Shown here piece by piece: positions 6,304 to 13,619 of a DNA stretch of 19,950 bases. The position numbers were made by a program, and so were the translations under genes. Position 1 is the stretch's first letter; every line of letters begins with the position of its first letter. Under the pieces are notes generated by a model. The model saw nothing but the letters and a program-made list of their open reading frames with translations. It was not told the DNA's origin and did not search any database. Origin of the DNA: Syntrophus sp964555065 (lineage in GTDB: Bacteria; Desulfobacterota; Syntrophia; Syntrophales; Syntrophaceae); contig CAZKRB010000058.1 of assembly GCA_964555065.1 (NCBI GenBank), positions 1-19,950 of the forward strand. Reading direction: 5' to 3'.

Positions 6304-6753
6304 TTACAGCACTTCGTCCAATATCCCACAGGCGCTGCAGACCAGGCCCGTGCATACCGTGAAGAAAAGATTCTTCTCCGCGATTTTCTTCATGTCTTCC
6401 GGCACGGTGGGGTTTAATCCCAGGATATTCTTGCAGATCAGGTTGCCATTCTTTTCTATGAACTTCTTTTCAAATTCTTTTGTCTTCGCAATGAGCTGCC
6501 CCTTTGTCTTTTGATCGCCGGGCATAGAGTGACCATATTTCAATCCCACGGCCATCAGCGCACCGGACACACAGCCGCAGGTATCGCCGGTCCACATGCC
6601 GCCGCCGAAAGACGCGGCTATTTTGAATGCTTCTTCCTTATCGATGCCAAGCCTGTGTCTCTCCGCTGCATAGGCGAGCACTTGCTGTGAGCAGTCAAAA
6701 CCATCAAGAAATCCTTTCGTTGCTCTTTCTTCCGTCATCGAATTCTCAGACAT
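6304..6753 (-). CDS. C_GCAxxG_C_C family protein
   Basis: A 149-residue protein of the C_GCAxxG_C_C family (probable redox or metal-cofactor proteins, some of which are selenoproteins elsewhere). The signature is present in order: G-F-D-C21-S-Q-Q, then the core GDTCGCVSGALMAVG (C59, C61), L-I-C107-K-N-I-L-G, and a C-terminal V-C134-T-G-L-V-C139-S-A-C142. The core has V where the family name has A. ATG at 6753 is preferred because GGAGGGGAAGGG lies just upstream; a longer frame to 6831 gives a poorly conserved basic extension. It precedes the desulfurase gene by 14 bases. With so many paired cysteines, a thiol-redox role in the same pathway is likely, but the activity is unknown. Confidence 0.85.
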   Translation of the reverse strand: MSENSMTEERATKGFLDGFDCSQQVLAYAAERHRLGIDKEEAFKIAASFGGGMWTGDTCGCVSGALMAVGLKYGHSMPGDQKTKGQLIAKTKEFEKKFIEKNGNLICKNILGLNPTVPEDMKKIAEKNLFFTVCTGLVCSACGILDEVL

Positions 6754-6867
6754 AATTCCCTTCCCCTCCATTTTGCTCTTTTTTCTGATTCCAGATCCAA
6801 GAGGATCGTTCGGTAGATAGCGCTTGGACATGCCATCGGAATGCCCGATCCTGTTGCGATGACTGAG

Positions 6868-7161
6868 CTAGCTGCCTGCTTCAGCGCACCGTTTCAAACT
6901 CAGCAACGCAATATAAATCACATCCCCATCGTTGATTTTTTGAGCCAGGATCTCTTCATCGACGGCGATTTTGTTAACCAACACCTTTACATTGTTATAT
7001 AAATCATTTCCTGATTCGAAGAGTGACCGTTTAACCGTTGGAGCAAGGCTTATAAGGTGATTTAGACACTCGCCCACGGTATCACCCTTTACCTCAAATA
7101 AATCTTGTTTCCCCCTCGTAAGATTACGAAGATTGCCGGTAAGATATACCTTTATGCTCAT
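6868..7161 (-). CDS. MoaD/ThiS-like protein, first copy, without Gly-Gly
   Basis: A 97-residue beta-grasp protein paralogous to the one at 2505-2801. The two share M-S-I-K-x-Y-L, V-G-E-C-L-x-x-L-I-S-L-A-P-T, K-R-S and N-D-G-D-V-I-Y-I-A/K-D-G-D-V-I-H-I-V. ATG at 7161 has GGAGG ten bases upstream. Instead of a terminal diglycine it ends S-L-K-R-C-A-E-A-G-S and then TAG. The Cys occupies about the place of the second UGA in the paralogue. Without Gly-Gly it cannot be adenylated and thiolated like MoaD, so it may be a decayed copy, a Cys-using carrier, or a structural partner. It sits between the permease and C_GCAxxG genes. Confidence 0.82.
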   Translation of the reverse strand: MSIKVYLTGNLRNLTRGKQDLFEVKGDTVGECLNHLISLAPTVKRSLFESGNDLYNNVKVLVNKIAVDEEILAQKINDGDVIYIALLSLKRCAEAGS

Positions 7162-7207
7162 CTTTGAAGAACCTCCTGGTCGTATTCGTCGCCAAAATAT
7201 CCGCCGC

Positions 7208-8320
7208 CTAATAGATCAAAATATCCACGAGATAGCCGGCCACGATGGCAACAAAAAAAACATTCAGTGCAAATGCGAAGATCAGTTTCTTTTTGAACAT
7301 GGAACCTAGAATGATCATTTCGGGGATGCTTGCCCCGGCTCCGCCGATGATGAGCGCCAGAACCGTCCCGACTCCCATGCCTTTGCCGACAAGGGCGGCG
7401 CTGATGGGAATCACCGTTTCGGCCCGGATATACATGGGCACGCCGATAAGCGCCGCAACGGGAATGGACCATGGGTTACCCGGACCAGCCACCCGGACCA
7501 CGAAATCCTGAGGGAAGAATCCGTAAATGAAAGCGCCGATGCCCGCTCCAAGAAGGAGGTACCAGAACACACCCTTGAAGGTGTCCACAGCGGACACAGA
7601 GGCCCGCTTGATTTTTTCCTTGAATGGCGCCTGGGTTGTCTCGGCCTCGAAACTGGCGGAACAGCAAGAGGTTGCCGGCGCTGCTTTTTCTGCGGACGGG
7701 GTGACTTCTCCGGCACAACAACCGCCCGAAGCGGGAAAAGCCGGCAAGGTAATGAAAGTGGCAGGCGGAACGCTGCTTGAGGAACAACAATCGGCAGCCA
7801 TCTGCAATGTTTTCGGGGAAGCAGCATCGAATTTTATGTCCTCCGTGCAACAGGATGTCTGAAAGTTGGCCAGAGGCTTGACCTCTCCTTCCATTCCCAG
7901 TCTGGATAATAAAGCGGCGGCAGCCATGGAGCCGAAAAAGGTGACGACAACATAGATGGCGGTTGCCTGATAACCCAGGAGCGAAAGCAAGAGGGCGATA
8001 ATGATTGGGTTCAGAACCGGTGAAGAAAAAAGGAACGCCATGATAGGGCCGAAGGGGACGCCTCCCTTAAGTAAGCCGGCCGTAATGGGTACGGTGGAAC
8101 AGGAACAGAAGGGCGTAATGGCGCCCAATCCTGAGCCAAGAAGGTATTGCACCCAGGGGAGCCGATTGGAAAGAAAATCTCTGACCCGGGAAGGCGGAAG
8201 ATATTCTGTCAGCAGGCCAATGATAAAGGAAACGGCGACAAAGATAAGGACCAGTTCGCCGGCAATCACCAGAAAAAATTTTCCTGCAACGGCAAAATTA
8301 TTCAACGTGAACAGATTCAT
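7208..8320 (-). CDS. ArsP/DUF318-type permease with Cys-Cys loop
   Basis: A 370-residue inner-membrane permease of the family that includes ArsP, the exporter of trivalent organoarsenicals. The hallmark TPFCSCSTVPI lies at about residues 70-80 and a second conserved half contains A-L-I-G-V-P-M-Y-I-R-A-E-T-V-I-P. Roughly eight hydrophobic segments are visible. The large central loop (about residues 150-235) carries four vicinal pairs, S-C-C-T, D-C-C-S, G-C-C-A and S-C-C-S, spaced 25-30 residues apart. These look like a soft-metal or metalloid-binding domain. Start at 8320 (M-N-L-F) because GGAGGAG sits just upstream; a TTG four codons earlier lies inside that site. The gene follows marR by 48 bases with an operator-like palindrome in between. 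The substrate is unknown. Confidence 0.88.
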   Translation of the reverse strand: MNLFTLNNFAVAGKFFLVIAGELVLIFVAVSFIIGLLTEYLPPSRVRDFLSNRLPWVQYLLGSGLGAITPFCSCSTVPITAGLLKGGVPFGPIMAFLFSSPVLNPIIIALLLSLLGYQATAIYVVVTFFGSMAAAALLSRLGMEGEVKPLANFQTSCCTEDIKFDAASPKTLQMAADCCSSSSVPPATFITLPAFPASGGCCAGEVTPSAEKAAPATSCCSASFEAETTQAPFKEKIKRASVSAVDTFKGVFWYLLLGAGIGAFIYGFFPQDFVVRVAGPGNPWSIPVAALIGVPMYIRAETVIPISAALVGKGMGVGTVLALIIGGAGASIPEMIILGSMFKKKLIFAFALNVFFVAIVAGYLVDILIY

Positions 8321-8355
8321 TTTCTCCTCCAAGCGATTGAATTTTTGTCAATCTT

Positions 8356-8376
8356 ATGGTTGACAACGTCAACCAT
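8356..8376. promoter_or_regulatory. Probable MarR operator 2 (marR 3' end / permease)
   Basis: A perfect inverted repeat: nine-base arms ATGGTTGAC and GTCAACCAT separated by AAC. It shares the core GTTGAC-N3-GTCAAC with the site upstream of marR. It overlaps the marR stop codon and the 48-base gap before the permease start. A further TTGTCAA/TTGACAA half-site pair (8345-8366) overlaps it. It is well placed to control the permease operon separately from marR. Confidence 0.75.
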
Positions 8377-8869
8377 GTCGCAGAACATCACTTCCTTCAG
8401 CTGTACAACATGCTTCCCGCTGCGGACTTTCATAAGCACCCTGCTGTGTTGTCGCTTGAACAAATGCGCGCAGGCTGATGAGTAAGACTTCCCGCATAGC
8501 CGGGTCCATGGCAGCCAGCATCTCACCAATATTACTCATTAATTTATCTTCAACCCGATTCAGGAGCATACGTCCTTCTTCCGTCGGGACCACACAACAG
8601 ACTCGGCCATCTTTATGATCCTGTTGACGAACTGCCAGACCTTTTTCTTCAAGGCGTTGGGCAATGCGGGTGGCACCGCTCTTCGTAACCGCTGCGTTTC
8701 TCGCGATATCCTGCATGATGCAGACAGTCTGATGCATTGCTGCCTGCAAGGCCCGAAACTCGCCGTGGGAGATATTTTCGTTGCAGCATCGCCCCTCCAT
8801 GCTTTGCATCCCGAAGGAGTAGGTTATATTTTCAATTAATCCGAAAAGTTGTCTTGCTTGTGCGTCCAT
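8369..8869 (-). CDS. MarR-family regulator with Cys pairs
   Basis: A 166-residue winged-helix regulator of the MarR type. The helix-turn-helix region reads DIARNAAVTKSGATRIAQRL, followed by E-E-K-G-L and the wing D-H-K-D-G-R-V, then T-E-E-G-R and a C-terminal dimer helix. It has three Cys-Cys pairs: G-R-C-C-N near residue 27, G-R-V-C-C-V-V in the wing, and E-A-C-C-T near the end. These suggest sensing by thiol oxidation or by a thiol-binding metalloid such as As(III), which is inference. The start is ATG 8869 or GTG 8872; both sit behind GGAGAGG. It lies first in the minus-strand operon and two matching palindromes flank it, so autoregulation is likely. Confidence 0.87.
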   Translation of the reverse strand: MDAQARQLFGLIENITYSFGMQSMEGRCCNENISHGEFRALQAAMHQTVCIMQDIARNAAVTKSGATRIAQRLEEKGLAVRQQDHKDGRVCCVVPTEEGRMLLNRVEDKLMSNIGEMLAAMDPAMREVLLISLRAFVQATTQQGAYESPQREACCTAEGSDVLRHG

Positions 8870-8944
8870 CACCCATCCCTCTCCATAATAGTGATGTTAT
8901 CGACATGAAGCTGTGTTCTCTTGTTTTTTGAGTTTGTATTTCAT

Positions 8945-8969
8945 ATAAAGTTGACTTAGTCAACTTTAT
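8945..8969. promoter_or_regulatory. Probable MarR operator 1 (marR/arsR intergenic)
   Basis: A perfect inverted repeat with 11-base arms (ATAAAGTTGAC and GTCAACTTTAT) around TTA. It contains the core GTTGAC-N3-GTCAAC, also found at 8356-8376. On the minus strand the core includes TTGACT, a -35-like hexamer, so binding would block transcription of marR. It lies 75 bases upstream of marR and 31 bases before the arsR promoter, so it could also influence the divergent operon. Confidence 0.8.
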
Positions 8970-9000
8970 TTTTGAATGCTACTCACTTTTTCTTTTTTAC

Positions 9001-9029
9001 TTGACACGGAAGGAATTAAACTTTTAAAT
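9001..9029 (+). promoter_or_regulatory. Probable sigma-70 promoter of the arsR operon
   Basis: TTGACA at 9001-9006 is a perfect -35. It is followed, after 17 bases, by TTAAAT (9024-9029, four of six matches to TATAAT). The predicted start lies about 25 bases before the arsR ATG. ArsR normally represses its own promoter, so its operator should overlap this stretch. Confidence 0.65.
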
Positions 9030-9059
9030 TGCCATAAAAGAATACGGAGTTTTTTGGCC

Positions 9060-9410
9060 ATGAAAGATTTCCTGAAAGTGACCAAGGCCCTGTCCGATCC
9101 CAACCGGGTAAAAATGCTGAAGATGTTGCAGCACAAAGTAATGTGTGTCTGCGAAATTCAGGTAGCGTTGGGAATCGCACAACCTACGGCTTCCAAACAT
9201 CTAAAGATTCTCGAAGAAGCGGGACTGGTCCATTCCAAGCGGGACGGTCAGTGGGTGAATTATCATCCTGCGGATGGCAAAGGCAGCCCCTATGCCGCAG
9301 CCATGCTGGGCAACCTGCTGCATTGGCTGGAGAATGACGAGGATGTCCACCAGCTGATCGAAAAAATCCCCTGCATTCGGAGGGAAGAAATTCTGTGTCG
9401 GAAGGGTTAG
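9060..9410 (+). CDS. arsR: ArsR-family arsenite-responsive repressor
   Basis: A 116-residue ArsR/SmtB winged-helix repressor that releases DNA when As(III) or Sb(III) binds. Landmarks are K-A-L-S-D-P-N-R-V-K-M-L, the metal-site signature M-C29-V-C31-E-I (matching the E-L-C-V-C-D-L motif of classic ArsR), and the recognition helix in IAQPTASKHLKILEEAGLV, followed by R-D-G-Q-W-V-N-Y. Two more cysteines occur near the end (I-P-C-I and I-L-C-R-K-G). ATG at 9060 was chosen over an upstream start at 8976 because the family begins here, GGAG lies ten bases upstream and the promoter maps between the two. It is the first gene of the plus-strand operon leading to acr3. Confidence 0.93.
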   Translation: MKDFLKVTKALSDPNRVKMLKMLQHKVMCVCEIQVALGIAQPTASKHLKILEEAGLVHSKRDGQWVNYHPADGKGSPYAAAMLGNLLHWLENDEDVHQLIEKIPCIRREEILCRKG

Positions 9411-9420
9411 GTGATATATT

Positions 9421-9438
9421 GCCATACGGCTATATGGC
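9421..9438 (+). promoter_or_regulatory. Small hairpin between arsR and acr3
   Basis: GCCATA-CGGCTA-TATGGC forms a six-pair stem with a six-base loop in the 98-base gap between arsR and acr3. No T-run follows, so it is not a standard terminator. It could be an mRNA-stability element or a secondary ArsR site; this is a weak call. Confidence 0.35.
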
Positions 9439-9508
9439 CTGACATAATTCATGGACATCCCTTCGGGGGAACGTGGGTGTGAGAATCATCTGAAAAACAG
9501 GAGGAGCT

Positions 9509-10600
9509 ATGGCACAAGTTGCAGAGAAACGACTTTCTTTTCTGGACCGGTTTTTAACCCTGTGGATATTTCTGGCCATGTTTATCGGCGTGCTCGGGGG
9601 CTATCTTTATCCGGGTATTCGGGACGTGATCAATTTATTTCAGGTCGGAACGACCAATATCCCCATTGCCATCGGGCTGATTCTAATGATGTACCCGCCC
9701 CTGGCCAAGGTCAAGTATGAAAAACTGGGGCAGGTTTTCTCCAATTACAAGGTCCTGGCCCTTTCACTGGTCCAGAACTGGATTGTCGGACCGATTCTGA
9801 TGTTTCTGCTGGCAGTCACCTTTCTTTCCGGCTATCATGAATACATGGTGGGACTCATCCTCATCGGACTGGCCCGCTGCATCGCCATGGTCATCGTCTG
9901 GAACGATCTGGCCGACGGCGACCGGGAATACTGCGCAGGACTCGTGGCCTTCAACTCGATTTTCCAGGTCCTCTTTTTCTCGGTGTACGCCTATATCTTT
10001 ATCACCATTCTTCCTACCTGGATCGGCTTGAAGGGGTCAGTCGTCGATATCTCCATTGGCCAGATCGCCGAAAGCGTGTTCATTTATCTGGGAATCCCCT
10101 TTATTGCAGGTATGATTTCCCGGTTTGTCGGCCTGAAAATGAAGGGGCAGGTGTGGTATGAGGAAAAATTTATCCCGAAGATCAGTCCCATCACGCTGAT
10201 CGCTCTTCTCTTTACCATTCTTGTCATGTTTTCCCTGAAGGGGGAATACATCGTTGAACTCCCCATGGACGTCGTCCGGGTCGCCGTTCCCCTGTTCATT
10301 TACTTCGTGGTCATGTTCCTCGTATCTTTCTACATGTCCAAAAAAGTCGGCGCCACCTATGAGGAGTCTACAACCCTCAGCTTTACCGCCGCATCGAACA
10401 ACTTCGAACTGGCCATCGCCGTGGCCATCTCCGTCTTCGGGATCAATTCCGGCGTAGCCTTCGCCTGCGTCATCGGTCCGTTGCTGGAGGTTCCGGTTCT
10501 GATTTCCTTAGTGAACGTGGCCCTCTGGTTTAGGAAAAAATACTTCCCTTTTACCAAGGCAACGCCCACGGGAGTGTGCCATGTTTCCTGTGAAAATTAA
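9509..10600 (+). CDS. acr3: Acr3 arsenite efflux permease
   Basis: A 363-residue, roughly ten-helix inner-membrane antiporter exporting arsenite. It is Acr3-like over its full length: W-I-F-L-A-M-F-I-G-V-L-G near the N-terminus, M-M-Y-P-P-L-A-K-V, Q-N-W-I-V-G-P, and GLARCIAMVIVWNDLA containing the conserved functional Cys (Cys124). The late S-N-N-F-E-L-A-I-A-V-A-I segment and G-P-L-L-E-V-P-V-L-I are also present. The start has GGAGGAG just upstream. The C-terminal tail ends G-V-C-H-V-S-C-E-N, two extra cysteines facing the cytoplasm that could hand over As(III) (inference). It follows arsR in the same direction. This gene is the strongest functional anchor for calling the operon arsenic-related. 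Confidence 0.95.
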   Translation: MAQVAEKRLSFLDRFLTLWIFLAMFIGVLGGYLYPGIRDVINLFQVGTTNIPIAIGLILMMYPPLAKVKYEKLGQVFSNYKVLALSLVQNWIVGPILMFLLAVTFLSGYHEYMVGLILIGLARCIAMVIVWNDLADGDREYCAGLVAFNSIFQVLFFSVYAYIFITILPTWIGLKGSVVDISIGQIAESVFIYLGIPFIAGMISRFVGLKMKGQVWYEEKFIPKISPITLIALLFTILVMFSLKGEYIVELPMDVVRVAVPLFIYFVVMFLVSFYMSKKVGATYEESTTLSFTAASNNFELAIAVAISVFGINSGVAFACVIGPLLEVPVLISLVNVALWFRKKYFPFTKATPTGVCHVSCEN

Positions 10601-10624
10601 CACCGCCAGAAGAGGGTAAAAATT

Positions 10625-11797
10625 TTGAAAGAACGCTACAAACTGCTGATCCTTGTGCTGGCATTTCTGGGGGCCTATTTCATTCCCTGGACCGATCCCG
10701 TCATTCGCCGATCCGGTCTTGAAGCCTTTCTGATGCTCCAGGAATATGCACAGCAGCATGTCCTGACCTGCCTGATCCCGGCGTTTTTCATTGCGGGCGC
10801 CATCGCCGTCTTTGTCTCCCAGGCCTCCGTGCTGAAATACTTCGGCTCCACAGCGAGCAAGATTCTTTCCTACTCCGTGGCCTCCATTTCCGGCACTGTG
10901 CTGGCGGTCTGCTCCTGCACCGTTTTGCCCCTTTTTGCGGGGATTTATACCCGGGGCGCAGGCATCGGTCCCGCCACAGCCTTTCTCTATTCCGGACCGG
11001 CCATCAACGTTTTGGCCATTGTTCTGACGGCCAGGATCCTCGGGTGGCAACTGGGGCTGGCCCGGGCGATCGGGGCCATCGTCTTTGCCATCGTCACCGG
11101 TCTGCTGATGTCCCTGATTTTCCGCCGTGACGACGCCAACCGGGCCGCGGGGGCCATCTATGTCCCCGATGCCGAAGACAAATCCCGAACCCTGACGCAG
11201 GACGCCCTGTACCTCCTCACCATGGTGCTGATCCTGGTCTTTGCCGCCTTCGCCCGCCCGGCGCCCGGCAGCACCGGGCTCTGGGCCTTTCTCTTTACCG
11301 CCAAATGGTTCATCACCGCGGTCCTGCTCGTGGTGCTGGGCATCATGCTGAAGTCCTGGTTTTCCAGAGAGGAGCTGACCGGCTGGGTGGAGGCCACCTG
11401 GGGATTCATGAAACAGATCTTTCCTCTGCTGCTCGCTGGCGTTCTCGTTGCGGGTTTTCTGCTGGGCCGGCCGGGTTATCCGGCGCTGATCCCGGAACAT
11501 TATGTCCAGAGCCTGGTGGGGGGCAATTCCCTCTGGGCCAATCTCTTTGCCGCCGTTGTCGGCGCGTTCATGTACTTTGCCACGCTGACGGAGGTGCCCA
11601 TCCTCCAGGGGCTGATCGGTTCAGGCATGGGACAGGGTCCGGCACTGTCTCTGCTGTTGGCGGGTCCGGCTCTTTCCCTGCCCAACATGATCGTCATCGC
11701 CGGCGTCATGGGGATCAAAAAGACGGTGGTGTTCTGTTCCATCATCATTGTCCTCTCCACCCTGGCAGGATGGAGTTATGGATGGTTGGTGTCCTGA
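10625..11797 (+). CDS. ArsP/DUF318-type permease, second copy
   Basis: A 390-residue membrane permease of the same broad family as the one at 7208-8320. The hallmark VLAVCSCTVLPLFAGIY lies at about residues 91-107, and a repeated half ends in E-V-P-I-L-Q-G-L and G-P-A-L-S-L-P-N-M. About ten hydrophobic stretches are visible. Unlike the minus-strand copy it has no Cys-Cys loop. It starts with TTG at 10625 behind AGAGGG. Permeases of this type often sit with acr3 and a CxxC mini-thioredoxin, exactly the order here. It may export organoarsenicals or thiol-bound arsenic; the substrate cannot be read from sequence. Confidence 0.88.
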   Translation: MKERYKLLILVLAFLGAYFIPWTDPVIRRSGLEAFLMLQEYAQQHVLTCLIPAFFIAGAIAVFVSQASVLKYFGSTASKILSYSVASISGTVLAVCSCTVLPLFAGIYTRGAGIGPATAFLYSGPAINVLAIVLTARILGWQLGLARAIGAIVFAIVTGLLMSLIFRRDDANRAAGAIYVPDAEDKSRTLTQDALYLLTMVLILVFAAFARPAPGSTGLWAFLFTAKWFITAVLLVVLGIMLKSWFSREELTGWVEATWGFMKQIFPLLLAGVLVAGFLLGRPGYPALIPEHYVQSLVGGNSLWANLFAAVVGAFMYFATLTEVPILQGLIGSGMGQGPALSLLLAGPALSLPNMIVIAGVMGIKKTVVFCSIIIVLSTLAGWSYGWLVS

Positions 11798-11855
11798 TAA
11801 CGAGCTGACCGTTCACGAGGCACCATAAACAAAATCATTTTGGAGGATAAGGATC

Positions 11856-12089
11856 ATGAAAATCAAAGTATTGGGACCGGGATGCGCCCGTTGTCATCAA
11901 ACGGAAGATCTTGTCCGGGAAGTTGTCGCCGAGGCCGGCGTGGATGCGGAAATCGAAAAAGTGACCGACGTAATGAAGATCGCCTCATACGGCGTCCTTG
12001 GCACACCGGCCGTGATCATCGACGAGCAGGTGAAGTCCGTGGGAAAAATTCCCAAGAAGGAAGAGATTTTGAAGTGGATCGGCAAGTGA
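11856..12089 (+). CDS. Small redox-active disulfide protein (thioredoxin-like mini-protein)
   Basis: A 77-residue thioredoxin-fold protein with the redox pair G-C10-A-R-C13-H and the cis-Pro region Y-G-V-L-G-T-P-A-V-I-I-D. It matches the family often named small redox-active disulfide protein 2. Such genes are common next to ArsP/DUF318 permeases. A role in reducing the permease, arsenate or thiol-bound arsenic is possible but unproven. GGAGG lies eleven bases before the ATG. Confidence 0.9.
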   Translation: MKIKVLGPGCARCHQTEDLVREVVAEAGVDAEIEKVTDVMKIASYGVLGTPAVIIDEQVKSVGKIPKKEEILKWIGK

Positions 12090-12100
12090 ATCAGTCCTGT

Positions 12101-12132
12101 GCCGGGGCAGCAATACGACATGATGCTCCGGC
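12101..12132 (+). promoter_or_regulatory. Stable hairpin between the mini-thioredoxin and usp genes
   Basis: GCCGGGGCA (12101-12109) pairs with TGCTCCGGC (12124-12132) over nine pairs, one of them G-U, with a 14-base loop. No T-run follows, so it is not a clear terminator. It could mark an mRNA processing or stability boundary between the arsenic genes and the downstream part. Confidence 0.45.
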
Positions 12133-12184
12133 GCGGGCCGGTAATTCTTACTTGAGAGCACGAAGCAAAGAAGGATGATGTCCC

Positions 12185-13066
12185 ATGTATGAAAAGATTG
12201 TCATTGCATCGGACCTTTCCGAAGCTACCAAACAAGTCATAACCTGCGTTCAGGATCTCAAAATATTTGGAACGAAGGAGGTTGTTCTTTTCCATTCCCT
12301 CGGCATCAAATATCTTTATGCTTTACAGGACTATATGAAAAGCTTCGCTATGCCTTTGCTCACCGAGGAGGAGAATCTTCTAAAACATTTAGGTTTTTCC
12401 GTTAAAGTTGCCATAGGAACGAACGGGGTTGTCTGGGAGCTTCAAAAACTCGTTGAAGAGGAAAAGGCGTCCCTGGTCGTCATCGGCACCCATGGCAGGG
12501 GAATGGCCTTTGATGCTCTTCTTGGCGGTGAGGCCCATAAAATCATGCACGCGGCCACATTCCCGCTGCTCGTCATTCGTCTTCAACTGGCAGAAGGGAA
12601 AGAATTACCGAAATGTGCAACTGATGGCCTGAGTTTTTCCAAGAAAATCCTTTATGTCACCGATTTCTCCGATACGGCCCAGAGGGCTTTTTCTCATCTG
12701 GAAAAGATGGTGGAGCATGGGGCAAAGCGCGTTTCACTTCTTCATGTTCAGGACACAAACCGAATGGCCAACGTAGAGAAACATCTCCCGAAGTTGATAA
12801 AAGAGTTCAACGCCATTGACACCCGAAGATTGGAAGCGCTGAAAAGTTCCCTGATGGAAAAAGGCGCCCATGAAGCGGACATCCTGCTTAAGCATGGTTT
12901 GCCGGCGGTCGAAATACTGAAGGCCTCGAAGGAAGAAGATTACTCCTTCATTCTCATGGGAAGCCAGGGGCGAGGGTACGTCAAGGAAAGCTTCCTGGGA
13001 AGCGTCAGCAACAGTGTCGTCAGGCAAGCCTCCTTGCCTGTCCTGCTTATTCCGGCGGCAAGATAA
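12185..13066 (+). CDS. Tandem universal stress protein
   Basis: A 293-residue cytoplasmic protein made of two Usp domains (about 1-140 and 155-293). The second domain has the ATP-binding motif G-S-Q-G-R-G-x8-G-S-V-S-N. The first has G-T-H-G-R-G but then L-G-G-E, where the last Ser/Thr of the motif is missing, so that half may not bind ATP. AGGATG precedes the ATG. It sits between the arsenic genes and the lipoyl module, about 100 bases before the GcvH-like gene. Its role is probably general stress or energy-state signalling; no arsenic-specific function is implied. Confidence 0.9.
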   Translation: MYEKIVIASDLSEATKQVITCVQDLKIFGTKEVVLFHSLGIKYLYALQDYMKSFAMPLLTEEENLLKHLGFSVKVAIGTNGVVWELQKLVEEEKASLVVIGTHGRGMAFDALLGGEAHKIMHAATFPLLVIRLQLAEGKELPKCATDGLSFSKKILYVTDFSDTAQRAFSHLEKMVEHGAKRVSLLHVQDTNRMANVEKHLPKLIKEFNAIDTRRLEALKSSLMEKGAHEADILLKHGLPAVEILKASKEEDYSFILMGSQGRGYVKESFLGSVSNSVVRQASLPVLLIPAAR

Positions 13067-13166
13067 CGACGAACCCTCATACCTAAAAATTGTTACAGCG
13101 AATAATGAATGTAATCAATAATTTGGATTTATTTTCATATAAAAGACCAAGCGATAAAGGAGGGAA

Positions 13167-13619
13167 ATGATGAGCGGATTTCTGGAAACAACCCACGACA
13201 AGTTCGTCTTCAAGGTGAAGGTTGGTTATTTCTACAGCAAGGATGATTTCTGGGCGAGCGTGGAGGGCAATACGGCGCTCATTGGTGTGAGCGATTTTCT
13301 CCAGAAGATCAGGGGAGACGTGGCTTTTTTGGAAACGGTCGATGCCGGAACGGAAGTGCAGCAGGGCCAGGAACTCGGCAAGATCGAAACCATCAAGGCC
13401 ACCTTCGGAATCCTTTCGCCGGTATCGGGCAAGGTGATTGAAGTCAACCCGGAACTGGAAACGAGCTCCTATCTCATTAACGAATCCCCCTACGATGAGG
13501 GCTGGATTTATAAGATCGAACTGAAGGATTTCGAAAGCGATAAGAGGGAGCTCCTTCAGGATGAGGGCTATATGGAGATCATGAAAGTGAAGATCGCTGA
13601 GGAGATGACAAAAAAATGA
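13167..13619 (+). CDS. GcvH-like lipoyl-carrier protein
   Basis: A 150-residue protein with the GcvH lipoyl-domain fold, which carries a lipoyl arm on a lysine. The modification site is G-K-I-E-T-I-K77-A-T, followed by LSPVSGKVIEVNPELE as in glycine-cleavage H proteins. The C-terminal part has P-Y-D-E-G-W-I-Y-K-I. No gcvT or gcvP lies nearby, so a role in glycine cleavage is doubtful. GcvH-like proteins used outside glycine cleavage are known, for example LbpA of the sulfur-oxidising Hdr-like pathway. Here the neighbours include a LipM-type transferase, lipoyl synthase and lipoamide dehydrogenase, enough to lipoylate, recycle and reduce it. AAAGGAGGG precedes the start. Its end overlaps the next gene by four bases (ATGA). 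Confidence 0.9.
   Translation: MMSGFLETTHDKFVFKVKVGYFYSKDDFWASVEGNTALIGVSDFLQKIRGDVAFLETVDAGTEVQQGQELGKIETIKATFGILSPVSGKVIEVNPELETSSYLINESPYDEGWIYKIELKDFESDKRELLQDEGYMEIMKVKIAEEMTKK

Noticed and set aside
10508..11500. A 330-codon minus-strand open frame opposite acr3 and the second permease.
   Set aside because: It is an antisense shadow of GC-rich permease genes, with low-complexity composition and no domain.
13067..13166. A separate promoter before the GcvH-like gene.
   Set aside because: The gap is AT-rich, but no -35/-10 pair with good spacing stands out. A promoter here cannot be excluded, only not shown.
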